From NCBI GenBank assembly GCA_041567315.1, contig JBFGCA010000158.1, positions 1-8,277 of the forward strand: a stretch of DNA of 8,277 nt. The letters are read 5' to 3'. Shown here one piece after another: positions 1 through 5,923 of the stretch. The notes below the pieces were generated by a model. It searched no databases, had not been told where the DNA came from, and was given only the letters and a program-made list of their open reading frames with translations. The translations under genes and the position numbers were made by a program. Source of the DNA: JBFGCA01 sp041567315 (GTDB lineage Bacteria > Acidobacteriota > Thermoanaerobaculia > Multivoradales > JAHEKO01). Every line of letters begins with the position of its first letter. Within the stretch, counting starts at the first letter, position 1.

Positions 1-1159
1 ACCAGGTGGCGTAGGTCGAGAACTTGTAGCCGCGGCGGTACTCGAACTTCTCCACCGCCTTCATCAGCCCGATGTTGCCCTCCTGGATGAGGTCCAGGAA
101 CTGCAGCCCGCGGTTGGTGTACTTCTTGGCGATGGAGACCACCAGCCGCAGGTTGGCGACGATCAGCTCCTCCTTGGCGCGCTCGCAGAGCTGCTCGCCG
201 GAGCGGATCTTGCCGATGGTGGTGGCGACGTGGGTGCGGCTGGTGCCGTAGCGCTCCTCGAGGTCCTTGATCCGGCGGCGGTACTTGTCGATCCGCCGGC
301 GGTGCAGCGAGCGCAGCTCCTTGTTGGGCTCGCGGTCCAGCGCCAGCTTGGCGCGCCGGATGTCGCGCTCGGTGCGCACGAACTGCTGGTTGAGGTCCTT
401 GAGGAAGTCGACCAGCCGGTTGCGGGTCTGGACCGAGAAGTCGATCGAGCGGATGTCCTTGGCGATCTTGGCCACCAGGCGGTCGATCTCGCGCTCGGTC
501 TCCTCGAACTTCTCGCCGCCCCGCTTGTAGCGCTTCTGGCGGCGGCGCAGGGTGCCGATCTTGCGATCGTTCTCGGCGATGCGCTCGAAGATGGTCAGGT
601 TGGTGCGGATGCGCTCGCTGGCCCGCGGATCGAGCGGCTCGTCGACCTCGACGGTGGCCAGCTGCCGGAGCACGCGCTCGTCGCGCTGCGCCAGCTCGTT
701 GAGGCGCAGCAGCTCGCTCAAGACCACCGGGTTCTCGCACAGCGCCTCGTAGATCATCCACTCGCCCTGCTCGATGCGCTGGGCGATCTCAACCTCGCCC
801 TCGCGGTCGAGCAGCGGCACGGTGCCCATCTCGCGCAGGTACATGCGGACCGGGTCGTTGGTCTTCTCCTGCTCGGTGACCGCGAATTCCGGCGGCACCT
901 CGGCGTCGCGCTTGTCGAAAGCGGCGGCGTCGGCGTCGAACTCCTCGCGGTTGCGGTAGCGGTCGGGGCGGTCGATGACCTCGATGCCCAGCTCGCCGAA
1001 GCGGACGTAGATGTCGTCCAGCTCGTCGGGGATGCTCACCACCTCGTCGGGCAGCAGATCGTAGATCTCGTCGTAGAGAAGGTAGCCCTTCTCGCGACCC
1101 ATCTCGACGAGCTGCCGCACCGCCGCGTATTTCTCTTCGACCGGTACCGTCGTGGTCAT
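1..1159 (-). CDS. rpoD: RNA polymerase primary sigma factor RpoD (sigma70), partial, C-terminal part beyond the window
   Basis: Primary sigma factor that directs RNA polymerase core to housekeeping promoters. The 386 visible codons are the N-terminal part; the gene runs off the left edge. A region 1.1-like segment lies at about residues 8-65, acidic and with a helix near VRQLVEMGREKG. Region 1.2 is at about 100-133 (DPVRMYLREMGTVPLL). A charged non-conserved region, rich in Arg/Lys/Glu helices, fills about 134-325, so this is the long proteobacterial-style form. Regions 2.1-2.2 follow from about 330, with the almost invariant ANLRLVVSIAKKYTNRG and LQFLDLIQEGNIGLMKAVE, and region 2.3 begins at FEYRRGYKFSTYATW. 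Regions 2.4, 3 and 4 are not visible. The ATG at 1159 has no well-placed ribosome site: a GGGGGA lies 14 nt upstream. An in-frame TTG two codons earlier (1165) sits 8 nt from it and may be the true start. It is the last visible gene of the rpsU-mutS2-dnaG-rpoD cluster, 78 nt after dnaG. Confidence 0.97.
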   Translation of the reverse strand, partial: MTTTVPVEEKYAAVRQLVEMGREKGYLLYDEIYDLLPDEVVSIPDELDDIYVRFGELGIEVIDRPDRYRNREEFDADAAAFDKRDAEVPPEFAVTEQEKTNDPVRMYLREMGTVPLLDREGEVEIAQRIEQGEWMIYEALCENPVVLSELLRLNELAQRDERVLRQLATVEVDEPLDPRASERIRTNLTIFERIAENDRKIGTLRRRQKRYKRGGEKFEETEREIDRLVAKIAKDIRSIDFSVQTRNRLVDFLKDLNQQFVRTERDIRRAKLALDREPNKELRSLHRRRIDKYRRRIKDLEERYGTSRTHVATTIGKIRSGEQLCERAKEELIVANLRLVVSIAKKYTNRGLQFLDLIQEGNIGLMKAVEKFEYRRGYKFSTYATW

Positions 1160-1218
1160 CGTCAAGGCCAAAATCCCCCTGGCTCGGCCCGCCCCCTCGG
1201 CTGCCGGCCCCTCAAAGC

Positions 1219-1234
1219 CCGGCCGGCCGGCCGG
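1219..1234. repeat. (CCGG)4 perfect palindrome in the dnaG-rpoD spacer
   Basis: Four tandem CCGG units form a 16-base, fully self-complementary run starting 4 bases after the dnaG stop codon. As RNA it could fold back on itself or dimerise. It is not followed by a U-tract on the minus strand, so it does not look like an intrinsic terminator. E. coli is known to have an mRNA processing site between dnaG and rpoD; a comparable role here is inference only. The rest of the 78-nt spacer shows only a GGGGGA ribosome-site-like run next to rpoD. Confidence 0.5.
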
Positions 1235-1237
1235 CGC

Positions 1238-3022
1238 TCAGTCCCGTTGCCCGGGCGCACCTCCCTCGCCGGGACGGTGCAAGGCGAGGCTGAGATCGGT
1301 CTTTTCCTGCAACAGATTGTCGAGGCGGTCCTGGTCGCCGGAGCTTTGAGCGCGGGCGATCTCGCTCGCCAACTCGCGGAGCCGCCGCTGCCGCCAGCGG
1401 CGGATCAGTTTGTGAAGGGCCTCCCGTAGCTCACCAGCCCGCAGGGCAGACGATTCTTCTAACAGAAGCCGCGCCACCCGGTCAACTTCGCCACCCTCGC
1501 CCGCCAGTTGGGACAGGAGACCCCGGACTGAGGGCCGCGGCCCGGCTCCACCCCTATATAGAGCGCAGAAGGCCCGGTAAATATTCCTGAGGGTCGGCTC
1601 CAGGAAGACCTCGGGCGGTGGCAGGTCGGCCTCCTCGGGGAGCTCCTGGCTCTCCTCGAAGAGAAGCTGCAACACCCGCTCCTCGACGCTGCGCACCCGC
1701 ACGGGTGGTCCGGCGGCGGCCCCTTCGCCGCTCCCCCGCCCGCCGCCGAGCCGCCGCCACAGCAGCTCGGCCGGCACCCCCAGCCGGTCGGCGGCGCGCC
1801 GGGCGTAACCGAAGCGGAGCACCGAGTCCGGGATCTGTCGCAGCAGCTCGCCGACCGCCCGGGCGGCGCGGGCCTGCAAGTTGGGGTCGCCGTGGACCTC
1901 GGGCGGGGTCAGCCGCTCGATCTCCCCGAGCACGCCGTCGGCGGCCTCGGCCACCGCCTGAAGGACCGCCTCGGGGCCGGCCTCGAGGCGCAGCGAGTCG
2001 GGGTCGCGGCCCTCACCCAGACGCGCCCGGCGGACCGCGATGCCGGCCGCCAGCAGCACCGGCAGGGCCCGCCGGTAGGCCTCCTCGCCGGCGTTGTCGC
2101 CGTCGTACGCCACCACCACCTCGTCGGCGTAGCGCGCCAGCAGCCGCGCCTGCTCGGCGGTGAGCGAGGTGCCCATCGAGGCCACCGCCCCCTCGACGCC
2201 GGCCACCGCCGCCCCCACCACGTCGAAGTAGCCCTCGACCAGGCAGCCGGTGCCGCTCTCGCGGATCGCCTTCTTGGCGAGGTCCAGACCGTAGAGCAGC
2301 GTCCCCTTGTGGAAGCGGGAGGTCTCGGCGGTGTTGACGTACTTGGCGGGGTCGTCGCCGAGGGCGCGGCCGCCAAAGCCGACCAGCCGCCCGGCGGGGT
2401 TGCGGATCGGGAAGATCAAGCGGTGCCGGAACCGGTCGTAGGGCTTGCCGGACTTCTGCGAGCGGCCCACCAGACCGGCCGCCTCGAGATCGGCCAGCGG
2501 CACCCGCGGATGGAGCGCCTCGAGCAGGTGCCGCCAGCCGTCGGGGGCGTAGCCGAGCCCGAAGCGCTCGACCCACTCGTCGGGCACCCGGCGGCCCTCC
2601 AGATAGGCGCGGGGCGCCGCGTGGCGGCCCAGCTGCTGCCGGTAGAAGGCCGCCGCCTCCTCGAGCACCGCGGTCAGGTCGCGCTCCTCGGGGGCGCCCG
2701 GCCGGCCCCGGCGCCGGGTGGGGACCGGCACCCCGTAGCGGCGGGCCAGCGACTCGATGGCGGCCGGGAAGTCGTCGCCCGACAGCAGCATGTGGAGCTT
2801 GATGGCGTCGCCGCCCTGGCCGCAGCCGAAGCAGTAGAAGAGACCCCGGGCCGGATCGACGCTGAAGGAGGGGGTCTTCTCCTTGTGGAGCGGGCACAGC
2901 CCGACGTGCCGCCGGCCGGCCTTGCGCAGCCGCGTGTGCTCGCCGGCGACGTCGGTGATCTCCACCGCGTCGCGCACCGCCTGCACGAACTGCGGGGTCA
3001 GATGGACGTGTCCGAGCGCCAC
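1238..3022 (-). CDS. dnaG: DNA primase DnaG
   Basis: Makes the RNA primers for replication and is recruited by the replicative helicase DnaB. At 594 residues it has normal length. The N-terminal CHC2 zinc finger has C43, H46, C64 and C67 (CPLHKEKTPSF, then YCFGCGQGGD). The basic RNA-polymerase-type core is at about 195-255 (RLIFPIRN, GRLVGFGGRAL, KYVNTAETSRFHKG). The TOPRIM fold has its catalytic Glu at E263 in EGYFD and its metal-binding acids at D307 and D309 in YDGDNAG, followed by DPDSL near 340. A Gly-rich linker at about 425-442 leads to a C-terminal helical part (about 445-590) in the position of the DnaB-binding domain. The start is a GTG. Its ribosome site TGAGGGGGG, 6 nt upstream, lies inside the end of mutS2, and only one base separates the mutS2 stop from this GTG, so translation is probably coupled. 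From about residue 475 codon choice becomes clearly less GC-biased. Confidence 0.97.
   Translation of the reverse strand: MALGHVHLTPQFVQAVRDAVEITDVAGEHTRLRKAGRRHVGLCPLHKEKTPSFSVDPARGLFYCFGCGQGGDAIKLHMLLSGDDFPAAIESLARRYGVPVPTRRRGRPGAPEERDLTAVLEEAAAFYRQQLGRHAAPRAYLEGRRVPDEWVERFGLGYAPDGWRHLLEALHPRVPLADLEAAGLVGRSQKSGKPYDRFRHRLIFPIRNPAGRLVGFGGRALGDDPAKYVNTAETSRFHKGTLLYGLDLAKKAIRESGTGCLVEGYFDVVGAAVAGVEGAVASMGTSLTAEQARLLARYADEVVVAYDGDNAGEEAYRRALPVLLAAGIAVRRARLGEGRDPDSLRLEAGPEAVLQAVAEAADGVLGEIERLTPPEVHGDPNLQARAARAVGELLRQIPDSVLRFGYARRAADRLGVPAELLWRRLGGGRGSGEGAAAGPPVRVRSVEERVLQLLFEESQELPEEADLPPPEVFLEPTLRNIYRAFCALYRGGAGPRPSVRGLLSQLAGEGGEVDRVARLLLEESSALRAGELREALHKLIRRWRQRRLRELASEIARAQSSGDQDRLDNLLQEKTDLSLALHRPGEGGAPGQRD
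1456..1485 (-). promoter_or_regulatory. Possible internal promoter in dnaG serving rpoD
   Basis: On the minus strand TTGACC (1485-1480) is followed after 18 bp by TAGAAG (1461-1456). The -35 matches the sigma70 consensus at 5 of 6 positions and the -10 at 4 of 6. It lies inside dnaG about 300 nt upstream of rpoD, where E. coli also has promoters for rpoD. In this GC-rich coding context the AT-containing codons TTA GAA GAA around the -10 stand out. Still, such matches arise by chance; moderate to low confidence. Confidence 0.35.
1553..1581 (-). promoter_or_regulatory. Second possible internal promoter, AT-rich pocket in dnaG
   Basis: The minus strand has TTTACC (1581-1576), 17 bp, then TATAGG (1558-1553), within a local stretch that also reads TATATA (1560-1555, spacing 15). 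It sits in one of the most AT-rich spots of the coding sequence. The codons used here (AAT, ATT, CTA, TAT, AGG, GGT) are rare elsewhere in this cluster, which suggests that DNA-level signals may be under selection. The promoter match itself is only moderate. Confidence 0.3.
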
Positions 3023-3023
3023 C

Positions 3024-5483
3024 TCACGCCCCCCTCAGGGTCACCACCGTCGCCCCGTCGCCGCCCTCCGAGGAGCCCCCGGGCCGGAAGGAGGCGACCG
3101 CCGGATGGGGTCCCAGGTGGTCGCGGACCGCCCGCCGCAGCCGTCCGCTGCCGAAGCCGTGCACCACCCGCACCTCGTCGCGGGAGGCCAGCAGCGCGCG
3201 GTCCAGGTAGGCGTCGAGCTCCTCCAGCGCCGCCGGCACCCGCCAGCCCACCAGGTTGAGCTCCGGCGGCGCCCCCCGGTCGGCGCCGGCGGCGTGGACC
3301 TCGACCCGCGACCGGCGGCCGGCTCGACCGGCGGCACCGCGACCGGAGCGCTCCCCGGCGGCGGGCTCGGTCCCGGCGGCCGCTTGCACCGGCTCCAGCT
3401 CGTCCGGATCGCACCGCACCCGCTTGCCGCGCACCGCCACCTCCGCCTCCCCCCGCTCGAGCCGCTCGAGGCGTCCCTCCCAGCCGAGCCCGGCGTGGCG
3501 GACCCGATCCCCGGCCGCCAGCGCCCGGGCCGGCGAGCCGTCGACCGGGGCCGGCGGCTCTTCGACCGCCGGCGCCTCGCGGAACAGCCGCTCGACCGCC
3601 TCCGGCACCACCCGCCGCCGGCGACCCCTGGCCAGCTCGGCGCGGAGGGTCTCGACCTCCTCGCCCAGCCGGTGGCCGACCTCGAGCCGGAACTCGGCGA
3701 GCTGGCGGCGCACGGTGGGCGCGAGCCGGCGGCGCTCCTCCTCCAGCGCCTCGCGCTCGGCCGCCAGCCGCTCGCGCTCCCCGGCCAGCAGCTGGGCCGT
3801 CTCGGAGGCCCGCCGCTCCGCCGCCGCCAGCAGGCGCCGGGTCTCTTCGAGCTCGGCCAGCAGCCGGCGCAGGTCCCGCGACTCGCTGCCCAGCAGCTCC
3901 TCGGCCCGCCCGATCCAAGCCGCCGGCAGCCCCAGGCTGCGGGCCAGGGCCAGCGCCTGGCTGCCCCCGGGCGGCCCCGGGTGGAGCCGGTAGGTGGGAC
4001 GGGCGCTGGCGCCGTCGAACTCCATCGCCGCGCAGGCCGCCCCCGCGGCCTCCAGGGCGGCCATCGCCAGCCCCATCAGATGGGTGGTGATCACCGCCAG
4101 CGTCCGCTGGCCGAGCAGGTGCTCGAGCAGCGCCACGGCCAGCGCCGCTCCCTCCTCGGGGTCGGTGCCCGAGCCCAGCTCGTCGAGCAGCACCAGGCTG
4201 TCGGGAGCGGCCAGGCGCCAGGCGCGGTCGAGCCGCTGCAGACGGCCGCTGAAGGTCGAACGGTCGCTGAGCAGATCCTGCTCGTCGCCGACGGTGGCCA
4301 TCACCACCGAGAAGAACGGCAGCCGGGTGCCGGCCGCCGCCGGCACCGGCAGCCCGCACTGGGTGGCCAGCGCCAGCAGCCCGACGGTCTTGAGAGCCAC
4401 CGTCTTGCCACCGGCGTTGGGACCGGTCACCACCAGCACCCGGCGCTCGCCGGTGAGCTCGAGATCGAGCGGCTCGGCCGGGCCGCGATGCCCGGCCTGG
4501 CCGAGCGCCCGCTCCCGGAGGTCGGCCAGCTCGGGCGCCAGCAGCGGATGGCGGGCCGCCACCAGCCGCAGATCGTGACGCTCGGACAGCTCGGCCAGCC
4601 GCCCCCCGCAGAGCGCCGCAAGGCGGGCCGCCGCCTGCAGCAGATCCACCTCGGCCAGCAGCTCGGCGTGGCGGCGCAGCTCCGGCAGCGCGGCGCGCGC
4701 GCTGGCCACCAGCCGGGTCAGCACCTCCCGGCGCTCGGCCTCCAGGGCCTCCAGCGAGTCGAACAGCCGGTTGTTGGTCTCGACCACCTCGAGCGGCTCG
4801 AAGTAGACGCTCCGCCCGCTCGCCGAGCGCCCGTGGCTCAGGCCCTTGACCCGGCCCAGAGCCCCGGTCTGGACCAACAGCACCAGGCGGCCCTCCTGGA
4901 GCGGGATGGTGTCCTCGGCGAGGTGCTCGCGGTAGCGGTCGCGGCTCTCCTCGAGCTGGCCGTAGAGCGACTCCCGCAACCGCCGCACCCGGCGGCCGCG
5001 GGCGGCGAGCTCGGGAGTGGCGTCGTCGCGCACCCGCCCACGCCGGTCGAGGACGCGGCCGATCTCGCGCTCCAGCTCGCCGAGACCGGGCAGCTCGGCC
5101 GCCAGCGCGGCCAGCGCCGGGCAGTCCTCCTCGGGCGCTGCGGCGCGGGCGGCGAGGCGGCCGGTGGCGGCGATCACCGCGGCGAGTAGCAGCAGGTCGC
5201 CGCCCTCGAGCTCCGCCTCACCCGCCTCGAGCGCCTCGAGCAGCGGCAGCAGCGGCCCGTCGAGCGACGGCACCAGGCCGCCGCCGGGCAGCAGCCGCTC
5301 GACCTCTTCGTAGAGCCGGCGCCGGCTCTCGAGCAGGGGACGGACGGCCAGCGGGCGCAGCCCCGCCGCCCGCTCGCGGCCGGCGTCGGTAGCGGCCAGC
5401 TCACCCACCATCGCCAGCAGCGACGGCAGCTCGAGGGCCTCAGAGGAGGCGGCCGAGACCGGCGGCGGCGCGGGTTCGGACAT
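3024..5483 (-). CDS. mutS2: MutS2 family ATPase/endonuclease with C-terminal Smr domain
   Basis: MutS2 proteins are MutS-like ATPases without the mismatch-reading domain. They have been linked to control of recombination and, in Bacillus subtilis, to splitting collided ribosomes. This one has 819 residues. The N-terminal helical lever/clamp part covers about 15-340. The ATPase has Walker A GPNAGGKT (354-361), the STFSG signature (409-413), Walker B LVLLDELGSGTDPEEG (acids D434 and E435) and the switch His H468 (TTH). A long charged coiled coil covers about 530-625. A small KOW-like beta segment is at about 657-700 (GDRVRHAGLGWEGRLERL). A low-complexity linker precedes the Smr domain (about 740-819), which has HGFGSG at 775-780 and GGDGATVVTL near the end. 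The usual LDxR of Smr reads LNLV (742-745). The ATG at 5483 was chosen because family homology starts just after it and the frame upstream only shadows rpsU. The ribosome site is weak. The stop lies one base before dnaG. Confidence 0.96.
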   Translation of the reverse strand: MSEPAPPPVSAASSEALELPSLLAMVGELAATDAGRERAAGLRPLAVRPLLESRRRLYEEVERLLPGGGLVPSLDGPLLPLLEALEAGEAELEGGDLLLLAAVIAATGRLAARAAAPEEDCPALAALAAELPGLGELEREIGRVLDRRGRVRDDATPELAARGRRVRRLRESLYGQLEESRDRYREHLAEDTIPLQEGRLVLLVQTGALGRVKGLSHGRSASGRSVYFEPLEVVETNNRLFDSLEALEAERREVLTRLVASARAALPELRRHAELLAEVDLLQAAARLAALCGGRLAELSERHDLRLVAARHPLLAPELADLRERALGQAGHRGPAEPLDLELTGERRVLVVTGPNAGGKTVALKTVGLLALATQCGLPVPAAAGTRLPFFSVVMATVGDEQDLLSDRSTFSGRLQRLDRAWRLAAPDSLVLLDELGSGTDPEEGAALAVALLEHLLGQRTLAVITTHLMGLAMAALEAAGAACAAMEFDGASARPTYRLHPGPPGGSQALALARSLGLPAAWIGRAEELLGSESRDLRRLLAELEETRRLLAAAERRASETAQLLAGERERLAAEREALEEERRRLAPTVRRQLAEFRLEVGHRLGEEVETLRAELARGRRRRVVPEAVERLFREAPAVEEPPAPVDGSPARALAAGDRVRHAGLGWEGRLERLERGEAEVAVRGKRVRCDPDELEPVQAAAGTEPAAGERSGRGAAGRAGRRSRVEVHAAGADRGAPPELNLVGWRVPAALEELDAYLDRALLASRDEVRVVHGFGSGRLRRAVRDHLGPHPAVASFRPGGSSEGGDGATVVTLRGA
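3029..3037 (-). promoter_or_regulatory. dnaG ribosome binding site inside the mutS2 3' end
   Basis: TGAGGGGGG lies 6 nt before the GTG start of dnaG and encodes part of the last MutS2 residues. It supports the GTG start and means ribosomes finishing mutS2 pass over the dnaG initiation site, as expected for translational coupling. Confidence 0.7.
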
Positions 5484-5626
5484 CGGCGGCGGCGGCAGTC
5501 TACCGCCCGAGGCGTCGCCCCTCGGGGGGCCGCCGGCGGCCGGGCGGCGCGCCGCCGGGGGCGCACCTCCGCCCGCCGGCCGCTGGTGGCGACCGGTGGC
5601 CGGGGCTGGCGAGGCGGCGCGGGACG
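5484..5626 (-). other. rpsU-mutS2 spacer with three GC-rich hairpins or palindromes (possible attenuator)
   Basis: This 143-nt spacer has no gene. It contains two adjacent perfect 14-bp palindromes one base apart (5528-5541 and 5543-5556), and a separate stem-loop closer to mutS2: CCCGAGG (5506-5512) pairing with CCTCGGG (5520-5526) over a 7-nt loop. No T-tract follows on the minus strand, so a canonical intrinsic terminator is not seen. In E. coli a partial terminator between rpsU and dnaG keeps S21 output above primase output. A structured attenuator or RNA-processing site at the matching place here is plausible inference. The mutS2 start is followed closely upstream by (CCG)n and no clear Shine-Dalgarno sequence. 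Confidence 0.45.
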
Positions 5627-5836
5627 CTACCGCAGACCCAGGCGCCGCTCCTCCGCCAGCTTGCGGAGCACCTTCTTGCGGGCCTGCATCTGCTTGCGCT
5701 TGCGCTTGACGGACGGCTTCTCGAAATGCTGGCGCTTCTTGAGCTCGGTCAGGATGCCCGACTTCTCGCACTTGCGCTTGAAGCGGCGCAGCGCATTCTC
5801 GAAATGCTCGTCTTCGCGGACGCTGACTACCGGCAA
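5627..5836 (-). CDS. rpsU: Small ribosomal subunit protein bS21
   Basis: bS21 is a small, very basic 30S protein that helps initiate translation by assisting mRNA binding near the anti-Shine-Dalgarno end of 16S rRNA. The 69-residue product matches the family throughout: PVVSVREDEHFENALRRFKR at the N-terminus, then CEKSGILTELKKRQHFEKPS and a Lys/Arg-rich C-terminal helix ending RLGLR. The start codon is TTG; the family consensus begins Met-Pro-Val at exactly this point, and the strong site GAGGTGAG lies 6 nt upstream. No better start is available. It is the first gene of the macromolecular synthesis cluster and appears to have its own promoter overlapping the end of the upstream lipoprotein gene. 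The stop is TAG. Confidence 0.97.
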   Translation of the reverse strand: MPVVSVREDEHFENALRRFKRKCEKSGILTELKKRQHFEKPSVKRKRKQMQARKKVLRKLAEERRLGLR

Positions 5837-5842
5837 CTGCTA

Positions 5843-5850
5843 CTCACCTC
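5843..5850 (-). promoter_or_regulatory. Strong rpsU ribosome binding site deciding a TTG start
   Basis: GAGGTGAG lies 6 nt before TTG. It is the best-spaced Shine-Dalgarno sequence in the operon and fixes the unusual TTG start of rpsU. A weak start codon paired with a strong ribosome site suggests tuned initiation. Confidence 0.75.
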
Positions 5851-5868
5851 GCCTTCGTTGGGAATTCA

Positions 5869-5886
5869 CCGGCCCCCGGAGGCCGG
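5869..5886 (-). promoter_or_regulatory. Hairpin in the rpsU leader
   Basis: CCGGCC and GGCCGG form a perfect 6-bp stem over a 6-nt loop. If transcription starts about 7 nt after the proposed -10 box (near 5888), this hairpin would sit at the very 5' end of the rpsU mRNA, about 18 nt before the ribosome site. It could stabilise the mRNA or act as a bS21 control element. The pairing is seen directly; the role is inferred. Confidence 0.45.
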
Positions 5887-5894
5887 AACCGCAG

Positions 5895-5923
5895 ATTCTG
5901 CCCGCCGCCGGCCCGCGAGTCAA
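5895..5923 (-). promoter_or_regulatory. Promoter of the rpsU-mutS2-dnaG-rpoD operon
   Basis: TTGACT (5923-5918) is followed after exactly 17 bp by CAGAAT (5900-5895), giving 5 of 6 and 4 of 6 matches to the sigma70 consensus. The -35 box overlaps the TGA stop codon of the upstream lipoprotein gene. The predicted start near 5888 gives a leader of about 50 nt before the rpsU TTG. Position, spacing and the role of the genes agree, but no experiment supports it here. Confidence 0.6.

Noticed and set aside
1219..1234. Intrinsic terminator after dnaG
   Set aside because: The palindrome is not followed by a T-run on the minus strand and rpoD lies directly downstream.
230..1429. Long plus-strand open frame opposite rpoD and the end of dnaG
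   Set aside because: It is antisense to well-supported genes, has Leu/Val/Ala-rich shadow composition and no recognisable motif. High GC makes such frames common.
1892..5189. Two long plus-strand open frames opposite dnaG and mutS2
   Set aside because: Low-complexity Gly/Arg/Pro/Gln-rich translation without domains, fully antisense to conserved genes.
5484..5771. N-terminal extension of mutS2 by 96 codons
   Set aside because: The extension overlaps rpsU in another frame, is low complexity, and family homology starts only after the ATG at 5483.
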